The notes beneath the pieces are model-generated. The model did no database searches. It was not told the DNA's origin and saw nothing but the letters and a program-made list of their open reading frames with translations. Below, one piece after another: positions 36,849-44,146 of a stretch of DNA of 64,000 nt (the first letter of the stretch is position 1; each line of letters starts with the position of its first letter). The stretch comes from Akkermansiaceae bacterium. GTDB taxonomy: Bacteria > Verrucomicrobiota > Verrucomicrobiia > Verrucomicrobiales > Akkermansiaceae. The translations under genes and the position numbers were made by a program. The DNA lies in NCBI GenBank assembly GCA_905182405.1, contig CAJJBQ010000002.1, forward strand, positions 868,001 through 932,000, given 5' to 3'.

Positions 36849-36924
36849 CCCCCCTGTCTCCCCTCTTCGCTCCGGGCCAAAGGCGGCTTAAAGTCCCTTC
36901 CGCCAAAAGAAAATTCCTAGCAGT
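36849..36924 (+). repeat. Dispersed intergenic repeat, copy 7
   Basis: Diverged left arm (CTCCGGGCCAAAGGCGG) and the standard right end AAAATTCCTAGCAGT. It lies 20 bases after the terminator hairpin, at the start of the zone of decayed genes. The following bases to 37138 hold no supported gene. Confidence 0.8.
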
Positions 36925-37138
36925 CGATCGACTCAGTTTCCTCCAGAATTTTCTTCTATTTCGCCACGACGCGAGGGCTTTATGACACCTCGATTTGTGA
37001 TTTTAAAAAATGTATTGAGACCAAGAAACTAGCGGCGAGACGGCCCAAGCTTCTTGGTCATGAGCATCACCTCGCGCATTATTTTTCACAAAAACTGATA
37101 TGGTTTAGCATAGCGGCTTGCACCGCTTGGGAACCTTC

Positions 37139-37628
37139 ATGAAACTCTACAAAATAATCAAAAGGCGCCTTTTATATTAATTCTTATCGCCGCTGCGGTC
37201 CCTTTTTTGAGCCATTGCGGGGACTCTGGAGATAACCACTCGACCACCGACCGAAGCTTGGGCAGAGCCTCTTTCACTCACCCGGAGGGATGGGAAATCA
37301 CCAGCGAGACGGATATCGATCCGTTCTACCAGTTCATGCTGCAGACTCAGCGCGATGAGGTCTGTCTGATCTGGGTGAATGAGCCGGATGCAACTGAAGG
37401 TCTGATGGATGCAACGAAAGAATTCGCTTCGGCAGCTCAGGTCGACGTGCGCGAAGGTCTCAGCCGCGATACCTTGGCGCTGGAGCAAGCTCATGAAGAG
37501 ATTGGGAAGCGGGTAGTTTTCTTCCTATCGAAGGCGAGGTGTTGGCCGTGATTGAAGCCACCGCCTGCAAAGAGGACGTGCATGTTACTGTTATCACGTC
37601 ACTTTTATCGGCGTCAGAGGATCACTAA
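37139..37628 (+). pseudogene. Small lipoprotein gene with two frameshifts
   Basis: ATG at 37139 begins MKLYKIIKRRLLY and then stops. In the next frame the sequence continues as a lipoprotein signal, LILIAAAVPFLSHCGDSGDN, with lipobox LSHC, and a soluble body (SFTHPEGWEITSETDID ... EICL-like core, TKEFASAAQVDVREG). Near 37518 the frame shifts again, after which [17 protein letters not shown] and a tail ending SASEDH read to a TAA at 37626. Joined, it is a plausible lipoprotein of about 160 residues. Either it has decayed or two indel errors are present. The function is not recognised. The stop overlaps that of the convergent transporter by a few bases. Confidence 0.7.
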
Positions 37629-39043
37629 GCCATCGCCCAACAATAAATCCCAATCACCACCACTCCCATCAGATTCAGCATCAAGCCTTCCCGGACCATC
37701 TTCGGCACCGTCAAATATCCCGTCCCAAAAACGACCGCATTCGGTGCGGTCGCCACCGGGAGCATGAAAGCGCAGCTTGCGCTCAACGCCGCGGGCAACA
37801 TCACCACCAGCGGATCCAGATCATTTACCAGAGCCACCGAAGCTAAAATCGGCATAATCAAAATCGTGCTCGCCGTATTACTCGTCAACTCCGTCAAGAA
37901 GGTCATTAAAAGACACACCGTCAGCACCAGACCAAGCACTGGCAACGTTCCCACTCCCGAGAGCACCCCCGCAATCTGCGAGCTCAAACCCGAGTCCTTA
38001 ATCCCTGCTGCTAGGCAAATCCCCCCGCTAAAAAGAAGAAGAACGCCCCACGGAATCTGACGACACGATTCCCAATCCAACAAGCGTCCCCTCTCACCGC
38101 GCTCCCCGGATCCATCGGGCAGAAGGAAAAGAAAAATCACGCCCACAAAAGCGACCGATGCGTCATTGGCACCCGGCAGATTAAACCACTCCCGCCACCC
38201 ACCGAAAGGCTCGGCTCTCGTCATCCAAGCCAAAGCCGTTAGCCCAAAAATAACAAGAGTTCTCCGCTCCGCCGACCGCCATTTTCCCACCTCCGGAAGA
38301 TCAAGATCAAGCGTTCCCCTCTGATTCCGACTCAACCACAACCACATCAGGGGTATCATAATCACCATTACTGGAATGCCGTAGCGCATCCATTCCGTAA
38401 AGGTCATCACTTTCCCCGTCGCCTCTTCATATTGCTCAATAAAAACCAAGTTCGGAGGAGTCCCAATCGGCGTGCCCAGACCCCCGATATTAGCGGCATA
38501 AGCAATCCCCATCATCAAGGGCGCCGCGATCGCATGCGCCTTCACCTTATGATCACCCAGTACCGCCATGGCAATAGGCAGAAGCATCAAGGTCGTTGCG
38601 GTATTAGAAATCCACATGCTTAGCATCGCCGACGCGATCATGAACCCCAGCATGAGCGCCTTCGGAGTCGTTCCCTTAGCAGAGGTATTCCGCGCCCCAC
38701 AGAGCCGCACCATTCCCAAGGCAAGCCTCCGATGCACCCCGCTCTTCTCCATTCCCTTCGACAATAAAAAGCCGCCAAGGAGCAGCAAAATAATCGGATG
38801 CCCATAGCTCTGAGCCACCGTCGTCTTAGCCGGTAAGACTCCAAAGAGCGGAAGTAAAGCAATCGGCACTAACGAAGCCACCGGAATCGGGACTGCCTCC
38901 AGCATCCACCAAAGGGCAGTCAGAACGGTAATCCCCAGAGTAATCGAAGCATTTCTTGGCATCCCCGACTGATAGGCCACCGTCGCCACGATCACACCCA
39001 AAAGAGGGGCCAACCAGCGCATCAAATTCTTCACACAGATCAT
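37625..39043 (-). CDS. SLC13/DASS-family anion:sodium symporter
   Basis: A polytopic inner-membrane protein of 472 residues with about 11-12 hydrophobic segments. Both diagnostic SNT motifs of the divalent anion/sodium symporter family are present: SNTATTLMLLPI in the first half and SNTASTILIMPI in the second, together with the opening WWMLEAVPIPVASLVPIALLP and the GTPPNLVF segment. Family substrates are dicarboxylates, citrate or sulfate; which one applies is not readable. A second start, MRWLAPLL at 39022, is equally possible. Upstream lies the tRNA-Sec candidate, transcribed away from it. Confidence 0.85.
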   Translation of the reverse strand: MICVKNLMRWLAPLLGVIVATVAYQSGMPRNASITLGITVLTALWWMLEAVPIPVASLVPIALLPLFGVLPAKTTVAQSYGHPIILLLLGGFLLSKGMEKSGVHRRLALGMVRLCGARNTSAKGTTPKALMLGFMIASAMLSMWISNTATTLMLLPIAMAVLGDHKVKAHAIAAPLMMGIAYAANIGGLGTPIGTPPNLVFIEQYEEATGKVMTFTEWMRYGIPVMVIMIPLMWLWLSRNQRGTLDLDLPEVGKWRSAERRTLVIFGLTALAWMTRAEPFGGWREWFNLPGANDASVAFVGVIFLFLLPDGSGERGERGRLLDWESCRQIPWGVLLLFSGGICLAAGIKDSGLSSQIAGVLSGVGTLPVLGLVLTVCLLMTFLTELTSNTASTILIMPILASVALVNDLDPLVVMLPAALSASCAFMLPVATAPNAVVFGTGYLTVPKMVREGLMLNLMGVVVIGIYCWAMA

Positions 39044-39155
39044 TCAGTGGCAGACTACTGGGAAAAGACAGGCCCAGCCAAACCAAAAGAGAATTCCTGT
39101 CAATTCTTCCACTCATTCGTTTGACCCAACCCCATTTCTAATCCACCCTCCAAGC

Positions 39156-39248
39156 GGAGAGTGCTGCGTGCCTGGTGGTCGCCGCGGTTTTCAAAACCGT
39201 TGAAACCCGTTAAGGGTTTGGTGGGTTCAATTCCTTCCCTCTCCGCCA
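39156..39248 (+). tRNA. selC: tRNA-Sec (anticodon UCA)
   Basis: A 93-base cloverleaf with encoded CCA and G73. The acceptor begins GGAGAG and pairs with CTCTCC. The D arm is GCG-U-GCC, loop TGGT, GGT-CGC: six pairs and a four-base loop, as in bacterial tRNA-Sec. The anticodon stem is GCGGT/ACCGT with loop TTTCAAA and anticodon TCA at 39191-39193. The long variable arm is AAACCC/GGGTTT with loop GTTAA. The T loop is TTCAATT. Odd points: one bulged U in the D stem, a U-C mismatch at acceptor pair 7, a U-U in the T stem, and 12 rather than 13 bases on the 3' side of acceptor plus T stem. The UCA anticodon excludes serine and leucine tRNAs, which are otherwise similar in shape. Confidence 0.8.
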
Positions 39249-39312
39249 CTTTCTTCTTTAGTCGTTGAAAATGAACGAAACCTCGTAACCCCCGGGGGAT
39301 ACAGATCCGGTA

Positions 39313-39462
39313 ATGGGACACAATCGTGAGACACAATCCGGCTCTAACGACGTTCGAAACACTTACCGCCGCAATGGGGTTTTCTACTTTAGAAAGCGCA
39401 TCCCGACCGATCTCATTGAATCTGGGATCTACAAAAACAAAAAAGAGGTGAAGGGTGAATAG
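39313..39462 (+). pseudogene. Truncated tyrosine-integrase N-terminus beside tRNA-Sec
   Basis: Forty-nine residues from ATG 39313 read like the N-terminal arm domain of phage-type integrases: NTYRRNGVFYFRKRIPTDLI followed by ESGIYKNKKEVK, then TAG. The core-binding and catalytic domains are missing; the next gene begins 18 bases later on the other strand. Its position 64 bases after the tRNA 3' end is where an integrase usually lies when an element has entered a tRNA gene. Confidence 0.6.
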
Positions 39463-39480
39463 CGAAGTCTCACAACGCTC

Positions 39481-40419
39481 CTACTTCTTCTTGCTGCCCG
39501 GCTTTGGGAAGTCCTGATTCTCTTCGAGGTCCGCCGCGATGATCTTATCGGAGGGCACACCGTCCCTAGGAACCTCCACCTTAGCGACCCAGGCAAGGGC
39601 GTTCAGCACGACACGACGGAAGTTATCATCGCCCCAGTTTCGATGGAAGTGGCCGCCAGTGAAGCCGAAGCCTCGGCCGCCCGCGGGCCGTTCGTAGGCC
39701 CATGCCACGTGTTGGATCTCACCTTTCTCCATCGTAGCACGCACGTGGGGATTGCCGGAGTGCGCGCCGTCACCGCGCTTCATAGTCTCCTTCGGCGGGT
39801 AAGCTGAGAGGATCGGAGTGACGCCCTTCATACCTTCCACAAAACGCATGTTGAAATACCATTCATCGCGAATTTTGAAGGGCTTCACGCCGCGCGTGAT
39901 GGGGTGCTCGGGGAACTCCTTGAATTCGGCGTCCCAATGCGGATTGACCGAGTAGTGGGCCTCGAAGTATCCGCCCATCCACTCGAGAAACTTATCGCCG
40001 CTTTTGCCCTTGGTAGTTTCGACGCCGTAGTGCAGGCAGGCCAGTCCGCAACCGTCCTTGAGTTTCACATCAAGACCTTCGAGATGTTGATTGGCCATGT
40101 GGCCGCCGCCGCCATCGCAGTAGAAGACGATAGCGTCAGCGTCTTCGAGCACAGAGGCATTCCCCGGCCACTCTTTCGCGACATGCACTTCAGCCGTGAG
40201 CCGATCGCTCATGTGCTTGTTGAGTTGCTTGGCAAGAAGCATGCAGCCGGCCCGATGTTCGTGGGCGCCGTAGCCGTGGCTGGGCCGACCAGCCATGAAG
40301 ACGACCTTCTTTTTTCCGTCAGTTTTCGTAGCGACGGTCTGGGCCGCCTTTTCACCAAAGAGTGCGGCGGCAGTGAAGGCGAAGAGCACAAGAACGAGGA
40401 CAGTGAGCGCGGCTTTCAT
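39481..40419 (-). CDS. ThuA-like domain secreted protein
   Basis: A 312-residue exported protein. Signal MKAALTVLVLVLFAFTAAAL; then a class-I-glutamine-amidotransferase-like ThuA fold: KVVFMAGRPSHGYGAHEHRAG, DADAIVFYCDGGGGHM (nucleophile-elbow region), GCGLACLHYGVE, FEFP-type HPITRGVKPFKIRDEWYF and the end GFGFTGGHFHRNWGDDNFR. ThuA proteins are linked to trehalose/disaccharide oxidation in rhizobia, where they act with 3-keto sugars; in this phylum they occur with DUF1080 and cytochromes c, both present in this window. No direct operon partner is visible. Confidence 0.85.
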   Translation of the reverse strand: MKAALTVLVLVLFAFTAAALFGEKAAQTVATKTDGKKKVVFMAGRPSHGYGAHEHRAGCMLLAKQLNKHMSDRLTAEVHVAKEWPGNASVLEDADAIVFYCDGGGGHMANQHLEGLDVKLKDGCGLACLHYGVETTKGKSGDKFLEWMGGYFEAHYSVNPHWDAEFKEFPEHPITRGVKPFKIRDEWYFNMRFVEGMKGVTPILSAYPPKETMKRGDGAHSGNPHVRATMEKGEIQHVAWAYERPAGGRGFGFTGGHFHRNWGDDNFRRVVLNALAWVAKVEVPRDGVPSDKIIAADLEENQDFPKPGSKKK

Positions 40420-40490
40420 ATGTTAAGGAGAGAATACGGGGTTCAGAAGCAGATACTTGCAAGAGATTGTAGTTGAGCGAGTCTGAACGA

Positions 40491-40640
40491 CTAGCGCAGC
40501 TCAGCGGAAATCAGGAATGTGGCACGCTCCTTGGTGGCAGCGCCGATGACCTTGGCCTGCTCCACTCCAGCGACGGAATTATCGTTCGGCCAGCCCCCAC
40601 CGCGCACATAGGGAAGTTTTCCGTCCTCATTTAGAATTTT
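40491..40640 (-). pseudogene. C-terminal gene remnant, unassigned
   Basis: On the reverse strand a 49-codon stretch without stops reads ILNEDGKLPYVRGGGWPND, then SVAGVEQAKVIGAATKERAT and a hydrophobic end before TAG. It looks like the C-terminus of a real protein, but the upstream part is missing and no start exists. The family is not recognised. Confidence 0.4.
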
Positions 40641-40811
40641 GTGCCCCCCTCACCTGCCCCGGCGATTCATAATCTTCAGTCACGGGCCCTTGAGAAAGGC
40701 TGTGATCAACATCATTCTTGTCCCGATAGGCGATAGGCACGGCCTCCAAATTTCAGACTATCAAACTGAGATTAAAACGGACCATCGTTTTGCACCGCAG
40801 GAGGAAGGATC

Positions 40812-41030
40812 ATGATCACAAAATCCGGATTTTTGGTCTTAAGTCTCGTCTCAACTGGCCTCGCCGAACTGTGACGCGGATGGCGTGGGCCAAACGTAGA
40901 CTAAATTGTTCCCGACACAAAAGCCCCCTCGAATGGTCAGCCGAAAAAGATCTGAAGTGGAAGGTGAAAGTTCCCGGTAGAGGGCATGCTTCACCTGTCA
41001 TCTGGGACTCAAACCATCGCTACGCGATTT
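40812..41030 (+). pseudogene. N-terminal remnant of a PQQ-type propeller protein
   Basis: ATG 40812 gives an intact signal peptide (MITKSGFLVLSLVSTGLAEL) and then TGA. Past the stop the same frame has GWRGPN, the hallmark start of PQQ-like propeller proteins, and another stop. A shifted frame continues as SPLEWSAEKDLKWKVKVPG and GHASPVIWDS, the usual first blade. The rest of the gene is gone. With at least two lesions and no downstream domain, this is decay and not another selenoprotein. The bases 41031-41271 hold nothing I can name. Confidence 0.65.
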
Positions 41031-41271
41031 GTTTCGATTGACCAAAATATGCCGATGCTTCTGCCTCCGAATTCTCCGCGGAACGTGCGCTAACTCCGAC
41101 AAGCTCCTGGGGCGTTGTCATTAAAATTGAGCGAATTAACGACGGTGCTAAGGAGCAGTTCAGTGCCCTGCTCATCGACGAATTACTGTGCAAAAGAGGC
41201 GGGGTCAGTAGGGGAGAGCGGCAAGTAGGGAGCTGAGGGAATTGGGATGGCAAGCAATAATCCCTGCGGAA

Positions 41272-42861
41272 CTAATTACCAGCACCTTTGGCGGAAGACA
41301 GCTCGCTCAGCTTTAAAGTGTGGCTACCGGCGACTTCGTTATCGATGTTGATGATGCTATATTTGACCTGAGGATCTTCCGAGCTCGTATCAAACTCCAA
41401 AAATCCGTAGGAGCAGTTCTCGTTGTAGCCTATAAGAAACTCGGAGCCCTTGGCGTTTTCCATGAGGCCGTGAGTGTGGACGTTGGTGAGACGGGAGCTC
41501 ATGACCTCGTAGAGGCTGTAGCCTTTGGGCCGCGTGATCCGTCGAAGATCGGAGCGGTGTCGATCGGCGGCCATGAGGAGGACGCCGTTGATCTTATGTT
41601 CGGCGAGGAAGGAGAAGATTGCTTTCCGTTCTTTCGGGTAACCATCCCACGTGTCCTTGCTGCCAGGCTTGACACCGGGGCTCCAGGGGACCGAGGAGGC
41701 GAGGACTTTGAAAGTCCCGGTAGACGACTTCAAGGTGTCGAAGAGCCACTTTTTTTGGATCTTTCCCAACATGGAACCGCCTTCTAAATCGCGGTAGTAA
41801 CGGCAGTCGAGCATGATAAAATGGACGTCACCGATGTGGAAGTCATACCAACATCCGGGCTGCTTCGCGCCACCACCGTAAGCGGGGTTATTCCAATTGT
41901 GGGTGAAGGTCTCCCAGACGGGAAACTTCCATGCGGGCTTATCGATATCCGGTCCGGGAACACAGTCGTTCATCCCGAAGTCGTGATCATCATAGATTGT
42001 GAAGATGCTGGTGGAGGCGACGAGTTTTTTCCATTCCGGCTGGCTCTGGCGTCGATAGTAGCAGTATTTCTGCGTGAGTTGATGTTCGGGATCATCGATA
42101 TAGACATTATCGCCCAGAAGTATCACCGCGGCTGGATCACGCTTGTCGATGGTAGTCCACATACGCTCGTATTTTGGGGTGAATCCAGCGCCGCCGCCGA
42201 AGGCGATGCTAAAGCGGGTCGGTTTGCCTCTTGGTGAATAAGTCCGGAAGCTTGCCGGTGATCCGACGGCTTTGCCCTTCACGTGGAGGCTATACTGATA
42301 TTCTTTGTCGGGAGAGAGCCCCGACACAGTGATGGTGCCCGTGTAATCCGCGTGTGCGGAAGTAGTCGTTTTTTCGGTGAAGCGCTTGGGTTGTCCCGTC
42401 GGCTTAATGACAACCTGAACTTCAATCTCGGTGGCGGTCCGCACCCAGAAACTTGCCGAGGTATCCGTGACCGAGGTCAGCATAGGACCGTGCAGTAATT
42501 GTTGCGGCTGTCCTTCGGCCCATTTCTTGAACCCGTCGTAGCCGTAGAGCGGCTTCAGGATATCACGCGGTCCGGCGTAGAGGCGGCTCATGGGTAGGCC
42601 ATGGTCCACAGACTGCTTGGCGTAGTCGAAGGCGGCGGCGGGATCCCCGTTCTGGCATGCCGCCATCGTGAGGACGAAGAGGCGCTCGGCCTCGCTGATC
42701 GGACTGTTCATCTTCTTCGGATCCTTTGCCACTAGTTTGACAGCGTCCGCGGTTTGCCCCTTGGCCAAAAATCTTACGGAATTTCGCCCAGGGTCGTGCT
42801 GGGCAAGGGCGGAGAAAGAAAAAGTTATCAGGATCAGGAGAGAAATTTTTAGGGAACTCAT
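41272..42861 (-). CDS. PhoD-like metallophosphatase
   Basis: A 529-residue exported enzyme. Signal MSSLKISLLILITFSFSALAQ; a TPR-like helical segment (about 25-115); an FN3-like N-terminal module of alkaline phosphatase D type (GPMLTSVTDTSASFWVRTAT, DKEYQYSLHVKG); then the calcineurin-like catalytic domain with metal ligands in ILLGDNVYIDD, FTIYDDHDFGMND, the GDVHFIMLDCRYYRD core and MAADRHRSDLRR. PhoD enzymes are Ca/Fe-dependent phosphodiesterases/phosphatases. The N-terminal helical extension is unusual for the family. A phosphorus-acquisition role is inferred from the family only. Confidence 0.85.
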   Translation of the reverse strand: MSSLKISLLILITFSFSALAQHDPGRNSVRFLAKGQTADAVKLVAKDPKKMNSPISEAERLFVLTMAACQNGDPAAAFDYAKQSVDHGLPMSRLYAGPRDILKPLYGYDGFKKWAEGQPQQLLHGPMLTSVTDTSASFWVRTATEIEVQVVIKPTGQPKRFTEKTTTSAHADYTGTITVSGLSPDKEYQYSLHVKGKAVGSPASFRTYSPRGKPTRFSIAFGGGAGFTPKYERMWTTIDKRDPAAVILLGDNVYIDDPEHQLTQKYCYYRRQSQPEWKKLVASTSIFTIYDDHDFGMNDCVPGPDIDKPAWKFPVWETFTHNWNNPAYGGGAKQPGCWYDFHIGDVHFIMLDCRYYRDLEGGSMLGKIQKKWLFDTLKSSTGTFKVLASSVPWSPGVKPGSKDTWDGYPKERKAIFSFLAEHKINGVLLMAADRHRSDLRRITRPKGYSLYEVMSSRLTNVHTHGLMENAKGSEFLIGYNENCSYGFLEFDTSSEDPQVKYSIINIDNEVAGSHTLKLSELSSAKGAGN

Positions 42862-42955
42862 GCGAGGGGTTATGTTGGGGGCCGGTTAGAAATGTTGTCG
42901 TCGGAGGAACAGGGGATTTGACGGGTAGAGGAACTGGAAGAACTATCACCAGCGT

Positions 42956-43365
42956 CTACTCTCGCAATCTGGATCGAAGATCAGTGACTTGGTTTTGAAG
43001 GTCGGCGAGTTGCGTTTCGATTCGCGTCCGCCAGTCGTCGCCATCTTCAATCGCCGACACCGGGGACTGTTCGTTAGACGGCGCGCCAACCGGATCTGCT
43101 TTGGAAGGGCGTGTTCATACTTCGGAGTTCGCCCACCAAGGATCTTCACAATCAAGTACTTTTCCGAGGGGCCACGGAGAGCCTCTTCCACCACTTCGCT
43201 ACTGAGGAAGGTTACCGGTTCGCGGCTCGAGGACTGGTTGAAAGCGAGGATGAGAGAGTTGAGAGTGAGCGGGTAGGAGCCAGGGGTCGTGATCTCTTTC
43301 TCAAGCAAGCAGCCAAGGACGCGGGCTTCTTCGAAGGTCAGCTGAATGTCAGGGAAGTGATCCAT
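42956..43365 (-). pseudogene. yceH: Decayed YceH/DUF480 gene
   Basis: The first 90 residues are the first winged-helix domain of YceH: LTFEEARVLGCLLEKEITTP, then SYPLTLNSLILAFNQSSSRE. The second winged helix is missing, and the conserved C-terminal coiled coil (AIEDGDDWRTRIETQLADLQ, then NQVTDLRSRLRE and TAG) continues in another frame. An internal deletion plus frameshift reduces a protein of about 215 residues to fragments. The uninterrupted 139-codon frame is therefore not a true product. Confidence 0.75.
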
Positions 43366-43406
43366 GGGCGATGTCGGAAGAGTAGAAGAATAAAATCAGC
43401 TGTCCC

Positions 43407-43446
43407 GACTATTATGGTGGCGAATAAAATCGCCTCCATAATAGTC
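43407..43446. repeat. 17-bp inverted repeat (hairpin)
   Basis: Arms 43407-43423 and 43430-43446 are complementary at 16 of 17 positions (one central T-T) around the loop ATAAAA. There is no T run, so it is not a standard terminator. It lies 41 bases upstream of the decayed yceH start and may be a mobile-element end or a regulatory palindrome. Confidence 0.7.
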
Positions 43447-44146
43447 GCCCAACAGTAGCACCACTTCCTAAAGCGCGGGAACGCCAATGGCACTGTTCTC
43501 TACATCGGAGATGGCCTGCTACTGCTGCCCCCCACACTAAATTTTTGGAGAATAATGTTAGAAATAGGCTCTTTTCCATCTTCTTTTTCACTCATCAAAG
43601 TGAAGGCTAGGACGCACTTTGGGAATCTGAAAGACAACCACCACCACAGCAAAAGTTCCTTATTAACTGGTCAATCTTCCCTCTTGGTTTAGCCCATCTC
43701 CTAACGCAGATTGCTTGTCGTTTTTGTGATCATTCATGGCATCCCCCCGGCGATGACTCCATCCTAGCTCTCGAAGACTCCTGACTCCGCTCGAAGAGAT
43801 CACAAATAGCCGCTGCCAAAACAATCCTTGGCATGCCGGGAAGGAGGCCTACGATAAAACATCACAAGTTTGTTTTGAAGCGCCCTGCGGACGAAGAAAC
43901 TCAGATTTTTCACCTGATTCTCCGTCTCACCATTCTCGTTTCCCCAAACCTCGGCTCAATTTCAGACCCCCTTTCTCCAACCCCCACAACGGCGCATCCA
44001 AAATCCCTATCCAAAAAGAAAAAACTAGCAGTGCAATCAGATCATGATCTGCTCGAATTCGTGATCCGCACGCCCAAAGAACTTTTTTAGTTAGTAATCA
44101 AGCACGTAATGTATGCACGTTCCAAGATCGAAGAAAGGAAACGGTC
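43447..44146. other. 700-base gene-free stretch upstream of the PSD1 operon
   Basis: Apart from the weak repeat copy at 43967-44032, I see no supported coding sequence; short frames here lack domains. The region presumably holds the promoter of the PSD1-DUF1501 pair, but no convincing -35/-10 pair was found. Confidence 0.5.
43967..44032 (+). repeat. Dispersed intergenic repeat, copy 8 (degenerate)
   Basis: Recognisable mainly by the C-rich start, the purine-rich right half and the end AAACTAGCAGT; the GGTCC and AGGCGG boxes are eroded. It is the last copy; none was seen from here to 64000. Confidence 0.55.

Noticed and set aside
37207..37551. Intact 114-residue protein
   Set aside because: A lipoprotein signal lies upstream in the same frame without a start, and a plausible C-terminus continues in a different frame; it is better read as a frameshifted pseudogene.
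39156..39248. tRNA-Ser or tRNA-Leu
   Set aside because: The long variable arm would fit, but the anticodon is UCA, which decodes UGA; no serine or leucine tRNA has it.
40812..41030. A third selenoprotein (TGA after the signal peptide of the PQQ remnant)
   Set aside because: A second stop follows within a few codons, the continuing homology is in another frame, no stem-loop like the other two is present, and the rest of the gene is missing.
3621..44032. CRISPR array
   Set aside because: The repeats are kilobases apart, diverged and of unequal length; there are no regular spacers and no cas genes.
3621..44032. Classical integron with attC sites
   Set aside because: No integron integrase is seen, modules are far larger than cassettes and carry their own promoters, and the right end does not match the attC core GTTRRRY. 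Only the cassette-like layout is kept as an observation.
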